In this document: piece by piece, positions 1 through 7,377 of the stretch | Layout of the letters: every line of letters begins with the position of its first letter | Numbering within the stretch: position 1 is the stretch's first letter | Assembly: GCA_002890585.1 (NCBI GenBank) | Contig: MIQB01000030.1 | Location: 1-22,314 of the forward strand | Direction of reading: 5' to 3' | DNA: 22,314 nt | From: Tannerella sp. oral taxon 808 | GTDB lineage: Bacteria > Bacteroidota > Bacteroidia > Bacteroidales > Tannerellaceae | Translations under genes and position numbers: made by a program | Notes under the pieces: model-generated | The model's input: the letters and a program-made list of their open reading frames with translations, nothing else | What the model was told of the DNA's origin: nothing | The model's database searches: none

Positions 1-3000
1 CTTGGGTGGCTCTTCGGGGACGTGGATGTCGTCGCCTCCGCCTGTTTGGCCTCCGCGGATGGGAAGTACACGCTGGACGTCCCAAGCACCGCCAAAATGC
101 TGGTCATTTCTTACGTGGGAATGCGATCGGAAGAAATCGCCATCACGGAGAAGCACACGACAACCGTGCTCCATCCCAACCTCGCACTCGACGAGGTGGT
201 GGTGACGGCAATGGGTATCTCGCGCGAAAAGAAGGCGCTGGGGTATGCTGTGCAGGACGTCAAAGGCGACCAGCTGACGCAGGCGGCTAACACGAACGTG
301 GCCTCCGCCCTGCAAGGCAAGGTATCCGGTATCGACATCGCCCCCTCGTCTGGTATGCCGGGCGCATCGTCTAAGATGACGATCCGCGGATCGCGCTCGT
401 TCACGGGCGACAATACGCCGCTCTATGTAGTGGACGGTATGCCGATCACCTCCTCAAGCGACATCAACACGGAGTACTCCGTGACCGGTTCGGATTATGC
501 CAACCGCGCCGTGGATATCGACCCGAGCGACATCGAGAGTATCAACATCCTGAAGGGGCAGGCTGCCTCAGCGCTCTACGGTATGCGCGCCACGAATGGC
601 GTCATCGTCATTACGACCAAGAGCGGCAAGGGCGCCCGCAAAGGCAAACCGGAGATCACAGTGAACACCGGACTCTCCTTCGACTCCCCCTCCACTTTGC
701 CAAAGTTCCAGACAGAGTACGCGCAGGGTATTGGCGGTAAGTATGTAGCTACCGACTCCCGTTCATGGGGTCCGAAGATTGCCGACTTGGCCAACGATCC
801 GAAGTATGGCGGCAACACAGACAATGATTACACGAAGGAGTTCGGGCGGAAGCCAGGACAGTATTATGTCGTACAGCGTGCACGTGCAGGACTCGATCCC
901 TGGGCTACGCCGCAGACGTACGACAATGCCAAGGAGTTCTTCAACACGGGCGTAACGTGGAACAACTCCGTAAACGTGGCTCAGAATATGGACAAGGGCA
1001 GCTACTCCCTCTCGCTCGGTAACACCACTGCCGAGGGTATCGTGCCCTCAACTGGCCTTCTTCGTTACAATGCGAAGCTGACGGCGCAGGCTACACTGAA
1101 CGACCACTGGACGACGGGCTTTAGCGGCAACTTTGCTACCTCCAAGATCAAGAAGCAGACGGGTGCCAACAACGGCATCATCGCCACCGTCTATGGTGCG
1201 CCTCCCAGCTATGACTTCAAGGGCATTCCTAACCATGTAAAGGGCGACCCCTACACGCAGAACACGTATCGCGGCACGGGCGGCTTCGACGGCGCCTACT
1301 GGGCCGTGGAGCACAACTCCTTCTTGGAGCGTTCGCAGCGCTTCTTTGGCAACGCCTACACGCAGTACGCTACGAACTTCGGTGAGAACCATAAGGTGAC
1401 AGGCAAATACCAATTAGGCATCGACGCCTACACAACAAACTACACCGACACATGGGGCTACGGACACTCCAACGGCCGCGGAGAGATTAAAGAGCAGAGT
1501 GTGACGAGTAATGAACTGAACTCCCTCTTTACCCTCACATGGGACTGGACGATCAATAACGACATGAACTTGGATGTGCTCTATGGTAACGAGTTCGTGC
1601 AGACGGCCAGCAAATACAAGGACAATACCGGCAGCAACTTCAACTTCCCCGGCTGGGATCATATGAACAACGCCTCGGTGTACACCTCTTACGGCACTTT
1701 TCACCGCACCCGTACGGTCGGCAACTTCGCCAGCGCTTCATTTGCCTATCGCAACATGCTCTACCTGAGCGGTACGATTCGTAACGACGTCGTATCAAGC
1801 ATGCCGCGCAATAACCGTTCGTTCACCTACCCGTCCGTTTCGCTCGGCTTCATCTTTACCGAGTTAGACGCGCTGAAGAACAACATCCTGACCTATGGTA
1901 AGCTGCGCGCCTCCTACGCTGAAGTAGGACAGGCCGGCACCTATTACGCTTCGTATTACAGCACGCCGACCTATGGTGGTGGTTTCTACAACGGCACACC
2001 GCTGCAATACCCGATCAATTCCATCGTGGCTTACACACCGTCGTATCGCATCTACGACCCGAACTTGAAGCCGCAGAACACGAAGTCATACGAGATCGGT
2101 CTCGACCTCTCGTTCTTCAACGACCTCGTTTCGCTGAACTATACCTACTCGCGTCAGGACGTGAAGGATCAGATCTTCGAGGTTCCGCTGGCTCATTCCA
2201 CTGGTTATCAGCGGTTGATGACCAATGGCGGATCGGTGCACACCAACGCGCATGAGATCACGCTGAACATTGCCCCCATTCGCAAGAAGAATATCCATTG
2301 GGAAGTAGGCGTGAACTTCACTAAGCTCGATAACTATGTAGACAAGCTGGCTCCGGGCGTAAATAGCATTATGCTTGGCGGCTTCGTCGACCCGCAGGTG
2401 CGCCTGAGCGAAGGCAATAAGTTCCCCGTGCTCTACGGTACGAGCTTCTTGCGGAATAAGAATGGCGACATCATCGTCGATGAAGACGGCCTGCCGATGG
2501 CCGGAGAAAACAAGGTGCTAGGCGACGCTGCCCCCGACTTCCGCATGGGCTTCAATACGAACTTAGAGCTCTTCAAATTCCGCCTCTCGGCCGTCTTCGA
2601 CTGGAAACAGGGCGGATCCATGTACGCCGGAACAGGCTATATGCTTGACTTCTACGGCGTGTCGCAGCGCTCGGCCGACTTCCGCAACAAGACAGACTTC
2701 CTCTTCGAGCGCCCGGCCGTGAAGAAGCTGGCCGATGGAAGTTACGCCCCGAACGATATCAAGATCAAAGGAGAGAACGCCTTTGACTACTTCAATGCCC
2801 TGTCACGCATCTCGGAAGCAGGCGTATATAAATCCTCGTTCCTTAAGCTGCGTGAAATCTCGCTGAGCTATCCGGTTTATAACAAACCGTTCCTGAGTGT
2901 GACGGCAAATGTCTTCCTGCGCAACGTGCTGCTTTGGTCAGAAATGGACAATGGCATCGACCCCGAGTCCACGCAGGGTAACAACAACATGGCCGGATCC

Positions 3001-3063
3001 TTCGAGCGTTTCTCGCTGCCAGGTGCGCGCAGTTACGGCTTCGGTTTATCAGTCAAATTCTAA
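1..3063 (+). CDS. SusC/RagA family TonB-linked outer membrane transporter, 5'-incomplete with a foreign first 55 bp
   Basis: Outer-membrane beta-barrel importer that works with the SusD lipoprotein and TonB to take up glycans or peptides. The frame is open from base 1; the first ATG is at 22. SusC sequence begins near base 56 with the last strands of a carboxypeptidase-regulatory-like domain (ADGKYTLDVPS, then ISYVGM), then the DEVVVTAMG segment, the plug domain (LQGKVSGIDI, PLYVVDGMPI, SINILKGQAASALYG, NGVIVITTKSG) and a barrel ending YGFGLSVKF with the terminal Phe usual for outer-membrane proteins. About 1,000 residues are family-like, so the signal peptide and first half of the N-terminal domain are missing. 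Bases 1-55 are an exact reverse complement of 6782-6836, so neither the ATG at 22 nor the residues before ADGKY are credible as the native start. SusD follows after 15 bp. Substrate cannot be told. Function is sure; the 5' end is not. Confidence 0.93.
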   Translation, partial: LGWLFGDVDVVASACLASADGKYTLDVPSTAKMLVISYVGMRSEEIAITEKHTTTVLHPNLALDEVVVTAMGISREKKALGYAVQDVKGDQLTQAANTNVASALQGKVSGIDIAPSSGMPGASSKMTIRGSRSFTGDNTPLYVVDGMPITSSSDINTEYSVTGSDYANRAVDIDPSDIESINILKGQAASALYGMRATNGVIVITTKSGKGARKGKPEITVNTGLSFDSPSTLPKFQTEYAQGIGGKYVATDSRSWGPKIADLANDPKYGGNTDNDYTKEFGRKPGQYYVVQRARAGLDPWATPQTYDNAKEFFNTGVTWNNSVNVAQNMDKGSYSLSLGNTTAEGIVPSTGLLRYNAKLTAQATLNDHWTTGFSGNFATSKIKKQTGANNGIIATVYGAPPSYDFKGIPNHVKGDPYTQNTYRGTGGFDGAYWAVEHNSFLERSQRFFGNAYTQYATNFGENHKVTGKYQLGIDAYTTNYTDTWGYGHSNGRGEIKEQSVTSNELNSLFTLTWDWTINNDMNLDVLYGNEFVQTASKYKDNTGSNFNFPGWDHMNNASVYTSYGTFHRTRTVGNFASASFAYRNMLYLSGTIRNDVVSSMPRNNRSFTYPSVSLGFIFTELDALKNNILTYGKLRASYAEVGQAGTYYASYYSTPTYGGGFYNGTPLQYPINSIVAYTPSYRIYDPNLKPQNTKSYEIGLDLSFFNDLVSLNYTYSRQDVKDQIFEVPLAHSTGYQRLMTNGGSVHTNAHEITLNIAPIRKKNIHWEVGVNFTKLDNYVDKLAPGVNSIMLGGFVDPQVRLSEGNKFPVLYGTSFLRNKNGDIIVDEDGLPMAGENKVLGDAAPDFRMGFNTNLELFKFRLSAVFDWKQGGSMYAGTGYMLDFYGVSQRSADFRNKTDFLFERPAVKKLADGSYAPNDIKIKGENAFDYFNALSRISEAGVYKSSFLKLREISLSYPVYNKPFLSVTANVFLRNVLLWSEMDNGIDPESTQGNNNMAGSFERFSLPGARSYGFGLSVKF

Positions 3064-3078
3064 AACCATAACACAGAG

Positions 3079-4677
3079 ATGAAAGCAATCAATAGCAATA
3101 TCTGGAAGCGCATCTTGTTCGTCGCCTTGGGCCTCACGACTTTGGCCTCATGCTCGGAAGATGCAATGGATCGGGTCAATGAAGACAATGATCACACCAC
3201 GGATGCACCCGCGAAATACGTCCTGGCTGACGTCATCACCTCCACGGCCTTCAGCTGCGTCGGAGGCGACCTGAATACCTACTTCTCCGTCTACACGGAG
3301 CACACCGTGGGTGTGGATAACCAGCTCTACAACGCCGAGATCCGCAACGGTGAACCCTCTGTTGCCTCCACGTTCGACAACGTTTGGGGCGAGCTTTACT
3401 CCACGCTGAAGAATGCACGCATCGTCGTGTTGAAGGCTTCGGACAAAGCAGCCGCCAACTACACCACCAAGGGTATCGGTGAGGTATTGGCCGCCATTAA
3501 CAGCGCACTGATCGCTGACGCCTTCGGCAACACTCCCTACTCACAGGCTGCCCTGCCGGAGTTGGACAACGGCAAGCCGAAATACATGAACCCGGACATG
3601 GACACGCAGGAAGCCATCTATCAGTCCATCATGAAATCACTCGACGATGCCATCGTGGACCTACCCAAGGGCGACTCTCAAGACAAAGTTGGAGCCTACG
3701 ACTTTATCTATCAAGGCGACGGCAAGAAATGGATGAAACTGGCTTACGGGCTGAAGGCGCGCTACACGATGCGCCTTCTGGCTCGCTCGAAGAACCGCGA
3801 GGCAGACCTGAAGAAAGTGCTCGAATACATCGACAAGTCGTACAAGAGCCGCGACGAGCAAGCCGCCTACACCATCTATGATGCGAACAACATCAACCCG
3901 CTCTTCGGCTTCCAGTGGAGCCGCGACGGACTGGCCGCCAGCAAGAGCTACAGCGATAAGCTCATCGAGCGTAAGGATCCGCGCCTGCGCCGCTTCTTCT
4001 GCATCGGACAGGATCAAATGCCAAAAGGCGCTACGAGCCTATCGATACAGGTCAAGGGCGCTGAAGATTCTACCTTCCTCATGGCTGAGAATGGCACTGC
4101 GCAATCGATTAAGTATCACTACAACACGCCCATCTTCTTCTACGCCCAAGTCTGCCCCACGCTGCTGATGAGCTACCACGAACTACTCTTCCTCAAAGCC
4201 GAGGCATTGGCCCGACTAAACAAGACGGCCGAAGCTGAAGCGGCACTCAAGGAAGCCGTTGTGGAAGCCATCGCCAATGCAGAGATGGGTCTGCAAGGCG
4301 CCTTCAAAGCACCCACCGTTGCCGGTTACGGCGGCATCAAAGAGACCACCGAGGCCATCACCGAGAAGGAAGCCGGCGAGTATTTCGACACGAATGTGAA
4401 GCCACTCTTCACCGCCAACCCGCTGCGTGAGGTCATGATCCAAAAATACCTTGCCATGCTTGGCGCCTTCGGCGAATCCACCGAGTGCTACAACGACATC
4501 CGCCGCATGAAGGCGCTGAAAGAAGACTTCGTAAAGCTCGACAACCCGAAGCCCTTCCCGCTGCGCGCCCCCTACGGCGACTCTGACGTGAGTGCCAATC
4601 CGAAGGTGAAAGCAGCCTACGGCGATGGACAGTACGTCTACAACACTCCCGTTTGGTGGGCCGGCGGCAACCGCTGA
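3079..4677 (+). CDS. SusD/RagB family nutrient-binding outer membrane lipoprotein
   Basis: Surface lipoprotein that caps the SusC barrel and captures substrate. It is 532 aa, a usual SusD length. The N-terminus is a lipoprotein signal: basic residues, a hydrophobic stretch and LASC, giving lipidated Cys25. The helical SusD body is visible in KGIGEVLAAINSALIADAFG, the TPYSQA segment, the region around KWMKLAYGLKARYTMRL, and the C-terminal ECYNDIRRMKAL motif typical of the SusD-like branch whose members have an E-x-x-N-D-x-R signature. It lies 15 bp after susC in the same operon and is followed by a strong intrinsic terminator, so the pair forms the 3' end of the transcript. No glycosidase, protease or regulator follows within this locus, so the imported substrate is unknown. 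Confidence 0.95.
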   Translation: MKAINSNIWKRILFVALGLTTLASCSEDAMDRVNEDNDHTTDAPAKYVLADVITSTAFSCVGGDLNTYFSVYTEHTVGVDNQLYNAEIRNGEPSVASTFDNVWGELYSTLKNARIVVLKASDKAAANYTTKGIGEVLAAINSALIADAFGNTPYSQAALPELDNGKPKYMNPDMDTQEAIYQSIMKSLDDAIVDLPKGDSQDKVGAYDFIYQGDGKKWMKLAYGLKARYTMRLLARSKNREADLKKVLEYIDKSYKSRDEQAAYTIYDANNINPLFGFQWSRDGLAASKSYSDKLIERKDPRLRRFFCIGQDQMPKGATSLSIQVKGAEDSTFLMAENGTAQSIKYHYNTPIFFYAQVCPTLLMSYHELLFLKAEALARLNKTAEAEAALKEAVVEAIANAEMGLQGAFKAPTVAGYGGIKETTEAITEKEAGEYFDTNVKPLFTANPLREVMIQKYLAMLGAFGESTECYNDIRRMKALKEDFVKLDNPKPFPLRAPYGDSDVSANPKVKAAYGDGQYVYNTPVWWAGGNR

Positions 4678-4705
4678 TCGAATAGCCGATAACTAACGTG
4701 AGACC

Positions 4706-4771
4706 ATGCCGGGTACGTGCGGAGGCTTTGCCCTCCCCCCACGTATCCGGCATTTCTCGTTTTTAGTTTTT
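4706..4771 (+). terminator. Intrinsic terminator after the susCD pair
   Basis: The arms 4706-4719 (ATGCCGGGTACGTG) and 4740-4753 (CACGTATCCGGCAT) pair over 14 bp with one G-U; a GGAGG/CCTCC pairing is possible inside the loop. T-rich sequence follows to 4771. It separates susCD from the toxin-antitoxin island. The T-rich motif TTCTCG(T/C)TTTTAG recurs at about 4754 and 4791. Confidence 0.85.
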
Positions 4772-4833
4772 CATTCTCCCACTCGGCACTTCTCGCTTTT
4801 AGTTATTCGTTTTTTATTCCCCAAAGCCCCGCC

Positions 4834-4841
4834 TATATTTG
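4834..4841 (+). promoter_or_regulatory. Probable Bacteroidetes -7 box upstream of hicB1
   Basis: TATATTTG matches the Bacteroidetes -7 consensus TAnnTTTG exactly. It lies 27 bp before the hicB1 ATG, with a T-rich stretch about 20 bp upstream but no clear -33 TTTG. An AAGGAGG ribosome-binding site lies at about 4857-4863. Confidence 0.5.
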
Positions 4842-4868
4842 CCCACCGAAATGTAAAAGGAGGAGAAA

Positions 4869-5102
4869 ATGATTCAATCCATTACATATAAAGGATACAA
4901 AGGATACACCGGAAGCGTGGAGTACAGCCCGGAAGACAAATGCTTCTTCGGGAAGGTGCAGGGGATCCCTTCGCTGATCAGTTACGAAGGTCAGACGCTC
5001 GAGGAGTTAGAGGCCGATTTCCGCGATTCGATTGACTATTACCTCGAGCTCTGCGCCGAGAAACATTACACACCCGAGCGGCCGGAGGCGGTGGTGGCGT
5101 GA
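4869..5102 (+). CDS. hicB: HicB-type antitoxin-like protein, first copy (upstream of hicA)
   Basis: Seventy-seven residues with the compact HicB fold signature: YKGYTGSVEYSPEDKCFFGKV, a short loop, then SYEGQTLEELEADFRDSIDYYLELCAEK. HicB proteins bind and neutralise HicA mRNA interferases. Larger HicBs carry a C-terminal ribbon-helix-helix or helix-turn-helix domain; this one ends at PERPEAVVA and lacks it, so any DNA-binding autoregulation would have to come from elsewhere. A good Shine-Dalgarno sequence (AAGGAGG) supports the start. It is separated from hicA by 31 bp. Its last 65 coding bases plus 6 bases beyond the stop (5038-5108) are identical to 5545-5615 at the end of the second hicB, so the two are duplicates or have been converted. 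Confidence 0.82.
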   Translation: MIQSITYKGYKGYTGSVEYSPEDKCFFGKVQGIPSLISYEGQTLEELEADFRDSIDYYLELCAEKHYTPERPEAVVA

Positions 5103-5133
5103 AGCGATAACCGGGGAATTATTCATGTGATAC

Positions 5134-5391
5134 ATGACGAGGAGAGAAAAATTGATCGAACGCTTCCTGAGCATGCCCTCGGACTTCACCTACGATGAGT
5201 TAGTGTCGCTCCTGAAGGTGTTCGGTTATCAGGAAAAGAACAAAGGGAAGACCTCAGGAAGCCGAGTGAAATTTGAGAGCAACCTATCCCCCATTCCCAT
5301 CCTGTTGCATAAACCACATGGCTCACCGATCATTCCGGAATACATATTAAGACGAACTATAAAACGATTGAGAAAGGACGGACTGTTATGA
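5134..5391 (+). CDS. hicA: HicA-type toxin (putative mRNA interferase)
   Basis: An 85-aa basic protein of the HicA (YcfA) family, whose members have a double-stranded-RNA-binding-like fold and cleave mRNA. Visible family features are the N-terminal REKLIERFLSMPSDFTYDELVSLLKVFGY helices, KTSGSRVKF, and the end ILLHKPHGSPIIPEYILRRTIKRL. Classical HicAs have a His in the G-S-x-H position; here that segment reads GSRVKF, as I recall for a Bacteroidetes subgroup, leaving the two His of LHKPH as candidate functional residues (inference). The stop overlaps the second hicB start by 4 nt (ATGA), the usual toxin-first coupling. ATG 5134 is the first usable start; the ATG at 5125 is followed at once by TGA. 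Confidence 0.82.
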   Translation: MTRREKLIERFLSMPSDFTYDELVSLLKVFGYQEKNKGKTSGSRVKFESNLSPIPILLHKPHGSPIIPEYILRRTIKRLRKDGLL

Positions 5392-5609
5392 AAGAATTGA
5401 AGTATAAGAATTACAGAGGAAGTATAGAATACAGCGAGGAAGATAAATGTCTCTTCGGCGAGGTGCAAGATGTCCCCGCATTGATCCTCTACGAAGGCCA
5501 GACGCTCGAGGAGCTCGAAGCCGATTTCCGCGATGCGATAGATGATTACCTCGAGCTCTGCGCCGAGAAACATTACACACCCGAGCGGCCGGAGGCGGTG
5601 GTGGCGTGA
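5388..5609 (+). CDS. hicB: HicB-type antitoxin, second copy (coupled to hicA)
   Basis: Seventy-three residues: YKNYRGSIEYSEEDKCLFGEV, then LYEGQTLEELEADFRDAIDDY and the same LELCAEKHYTPERPEAVVA ending as the first copy. It is the canonical partner of the toxin because it overlaps hicA by 4 nt, so translation is coupled. Like the first copy it lacks a C-terminal DNA-binding domain. The 5' half differs clearly from the first hicB in nucleotides, while the final 71 bp, including 6 bp after the stop, are identical; this suggests local conversion or a recent partial duplication rather than uniform divergence. Confidence 0.85.
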   Translation: MKELKYKNYRGSIEYSEEDKCLFGEVQDVPALILYEGQTLEELEADFRDAIDDYLELCAEKHYTPERPEAVVA

Positions 5610-5687
5610 AGCGATGGAAGACACCTCGCATTATGCATTCTTCTATTCATATAATGTATACCCCCGCCACAGATATGCATCACCTCA

Positions 5688-5870
5688 TCGAACACTTCGA
5701 TAGCGTGTCGCAGCTTTGCAACAGCCCGTCGAACACTTCGACGGCGTGTCGCAGCTTTGCAACAGTCCGTCGAACACTTCGACGGCGTGTCGCAGCTTTG
5801 CAACAGCCCGTCGAACACTTCGATGGCGTGTCGCAGCTTTGCAACAGCCCGTCGAACACTTCGATAGCAT
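5688..5870. repeat. Tandem array A: 41-bp unit, four full copies plus a partial
   Basis: Units start at 5688, 5729, 5770 and 5811, with a partial copy at 5852-5870. Each begins TCGAACACTTCGA, which with the preceding G and following C in several copies makes GTCGAA-CAC-TTCGAC, a 6-bp-arm dyad. The rest reads TGTCGCAGCTTTGCAACAG. Copies differ at only a few bases, mainly GATAG/GACGG/GATGG after the dyad. It sits between hicB2 and the DUF6261-like gene. All of the unit is conserved, so there are no spacers and it is not CRISPR. Open frames cross it on both strands but read as simple repeats. Confidence 0.93.
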
Positions 5871-5894
5871 GATAACAACATAATTTTATAAGAA

Positions 5895-6854
5895 ATGAAA
5901 CCCATCAAGACAATCAATGGAACATGGGGCGGACGCTTCCCCCTCGGACTGCATGCCAACTTGCAGTCGACCCTTTACACACTGGTTAAGCCGATCGCAC
6001 CGGCCAAATTGCTGCTCGAAGCATCGGATATCGACACTTGGAACGGCGGCATCCTTGAAGAAAGGGAGATCGATCGCGAAGCCAAAAAAGCCGAAGAGAC
6101 CGCCGTCCTCCGTAAGAAGGACGAGGCGCGCGACGAGATCGCGTGGGCACTGATCCAAGAAATCCGGCTGGCCGCCAAATCGCCCATCGAAGAAATGCGC
6201 GAGCCCGGCAACCGCTTGTTGATCATCGCCGATACTTACAAAGGGATCATCCGCGAGAACTATGCCTCCGAGACAGCCCACATCAAGGCCATGCTTAATG
6301 ATTTAGACAAGCCCGCTGCCGTAGCTGACTTGACTGCGATCGGGCAAACCAAGCTCGTGCAAATGCTCCGTGCTGCCAACGAAGAGTTTGACGCCTTATT
6401 CATCAAACGTCTCGACTTCGACGTCAGCATCAAGAACCTGCCTTCCAGCGCAGCGGTACGTCAGAAAAACGACAAGATGACAAGCATCATCTTCCGCCAC
6501 ATCGAGACAGCTTACATGATGGCCGCCACCGATGAAGATCGGAAGTTGGTCAGCGAGCTGATCGATCGGATCAACGCCGCGATCCATAAAACGAGAACAA
6601 TCTTCAACACCACGGGGAAGAGAAAGGATGATGACAAGCCCAAAGAACCCAAAGAACCCAAAGAACCCAAGGAGCCCAAGCAGCCCAAAGAGCCCGAGAA
6701 GCCCGGCGGAGGCGACGACATCCACCTCCCCGAAGAGCCACCCAAGAAACCCGACGACGCCCAGCAACCCACACCCACCCCCGGAGGCCAAACAGGCGGA
6801 GGCGACGACATCCACGTCCCCGAAGAGCCACCCAAGAAACCCGGCGGACAATGA
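5895..6854 (+). CDS. DUF6261-like protein with repetitive Pro/Lys-rich tail
   Basis: A 319-aa protein with no signal peptide. Residues about 1-240 look like the helical Bacteroidetes family DUF6261: a charged helix around EEREIDREAKKAEETAV, then a region with ADTYKGIIRENYASETAHIK, LTAIGQTKLVQMLRAANEEF and a C-terminal helix. No function is established for that family to my knowledge. The tail from about residue 241 is low complexity: KEP repeats, then two near-identical blocks GGGDDIH(L/V)PEEPPKKP encoded at about 6706-6751 and 6796-6842. The second block is the sequence whose reverse complement (6836-6782) heads the window. ATG 5895 follows an A/T-rich stretch and the 41-bp array. Family assignment is by eye and moderate; the tail is directly visible. 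Confidence 0.6.
   Translation: MKPIKTINGTWGGRFPLGLHANLQSTLYTLVKPIAPAKLLLEASDIDTWNGGILEEREIDREAKKAEETAVLRKKDEARDEIAWALIQEIRLAAKSPIEEMREPGNRLLIIADTYKGIIRENYASETAHIKAMLNDLDKPAAVADLTAIGQTKLVQMLRAANEEFDALFIKRLDFDVSIKNLPSSAAVRQKNDKMTSIIFRHIETAYMMAATDEDRKLVSELIDRINAAIHKTRTIFNTTGKRKDDDKPKEPKEPKEPKEPKQPKEPEKPGGGDDIHLPEEPPKKPDDAQQPTPTPGGQTGGGDDIHVPEEPPKKPGGQ
6706..6842 (+). repeat. Duplicated GGGDDIHxPEEPPKKP coding blocks; second copy is inverted at window bases 1-55
   Basis: Two direct copies about 90 bp apart share GGCGGAGGCGACGACATCCA and the following CCCCGAAGAGCCACCCAAGA, differing at CTC versus GTC. Bases 6782-6836 occur as an exact 55-bp reverse complement at 1-55. Only the second block matches there, since window bases 1-55 carry the GTC variant and the adjacent AGGCCAAACAGG. 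Confidence 0.93.
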
Positions 6855-6894
6855 TCCCGCTCCCCCCACCCCCGCTAATCATTGACATTGAAGA

Positions 6895-7137
6895 ATGGAG
6901 ACAACAGATAAAATAGAGATCGCACTTCGCCTCGACAAAAACCTAATCCATCAGCTGGAAGACGCGGCAAGGCAGGAAAACAGAAGCCTCAGCGGCTATG
7001 TAGAAAGGATGCTCAAGCGCCTCGTGCGCCCCCGACCCAACCCGGAAACAATGGAAGCCATCCGCGAAGCCCAGCAAAACGACAACCTCGAAGTGCTGGA
7101 CGTAGATCACTTCAAAGAGTTCGTCGCATCGCTGTAA
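6895..7137 (+). CDS. Ribbon-helix-helix protein, antitoxin-like, no toxin adjacent
   Basis: An 80-aa protein. Residues 6-48 have the ribbon-helix-helix pattern: a strand KIEIALRLDKNLIHQLEDAA, a turn and the helix RSLSGYVERMLKRLV, as in Arc/CopG-type DNA-binding antitoxins. The C-terminal part NPETMEAIREAQQNDNLEVL-D is like the toxin-binding tails of RelB/YafN-like antitoxins, which normally precede a RelE-type toxin. Here a terminator and non-coding repeats follow, so it is an orphan. It lies 40 bp after the DUF6261-like gene and may share its transcript. It could regulate the island, since both HicBs lack a DNA-binding domain; that is speculation. Confidence 0.72.
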   Translation: METTDKIEIALRLDKNLIHQLEDAARQENRSLSGYVERMLKRLVRPRPNPETMEAIREAQQNDNLEVLDVDHFKEFVASL

Positions 7138-7183
7138 TCGAATGGTTCACATTCCGAAATACTCTGATTCGAGATCCCCAGAA

Positions 7184-7222
7184 AAGTCCTGCCGGGCACC
7201 CCTCCCCGCCGGCAGGGCTTTT
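7184..7222 (+). terminator. Intrinsic terminator after the ribbon-helix-helix gene
   Basis: The arms 7184-7195 (AAGTCCTGCCGG) and 7209-7220 (CCGGCAGGGCTT) pair over 12 bp with one G-U, followed by a short T run to 7222. It closes the accessory island. Confidence 0.8.
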
Positions 7223-7241
7223 CGTTTCCCATCCCTACTTC

Positions 7242-7357
7242 TAACTACCCTCTAACTACCGCGCCGCAAGGCCGATAACTACCGCGGCGAAGCCGCATAA
7301 CTACCCGGGCGCCCACAAGGGGCGCCCCTACTACCCGGCCGAAGGCCGATAACTACC
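7242..7357. repeat. Hairpin/TAACTACC leader array 1, upstream of the ketoacyl synthase
   Basis: TAACTACC occurs at 7242, 7253, 7276, 7298 and 7350, with TACTACC near 7329. Between copies lie small GC hairpins: GCC-GCAA-GGC (about 7264-7273), GCGGC-GAA-GCCGC (7284-7296), GGGCGCCC paired with GGGCGCCC (7307-7314 and 7320-7327) and GGCC-GAA-GGCC (7337-7347). The array ends 20 bp before the start codon at 7378, so it would form most of that gene's 5' leader. Bases 7276-7357 match 8635-8717 with two substitutions and one indel. Confidence 0.9.
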
Positions 7358-7377
7358 CCACAGAACCACCCCACAGA

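Larger units (their letters stand above)
5038..5615 (+). repeat. Pair of 71-bp perfect direct repeats flanking hicA (5038-5108 and 5545-5615)
   Basis: Comparing both hicB ends base by base gives identity from ATTACCTCGAG to the bases AGCGAT after each stop, offset 507 bp. The interval between the repeats holds all of hicA and most of the second hicB. Crossover between them would delete hicA and leave one complete in-frame hicB. Confidence 0.9.

Noticed and set aside
5606..5959. Open frames on both strands across array A
   Set aside because: They encode only the 41-bp repeat read through its three frames (for example SKCSTGCCKAATR) and share no codon bias with the neighbours.
1..6836. Treating the 55-bp inverted pair as the ends of an invertible element or transposon
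   Set aside because: Only one end is complete in the window, no recombinase lies between, and the second copy is inside a coding repeat; a chimeric junction is as likely, so it is reported as a finding rather than an annotated mobile element.
6849..6884. CAATGAT...ATCATTG inverted repeat after the DUF6261-like stop as a terminator
   Set aside because: Only seven base pairs with a 22-base loop and no T run.
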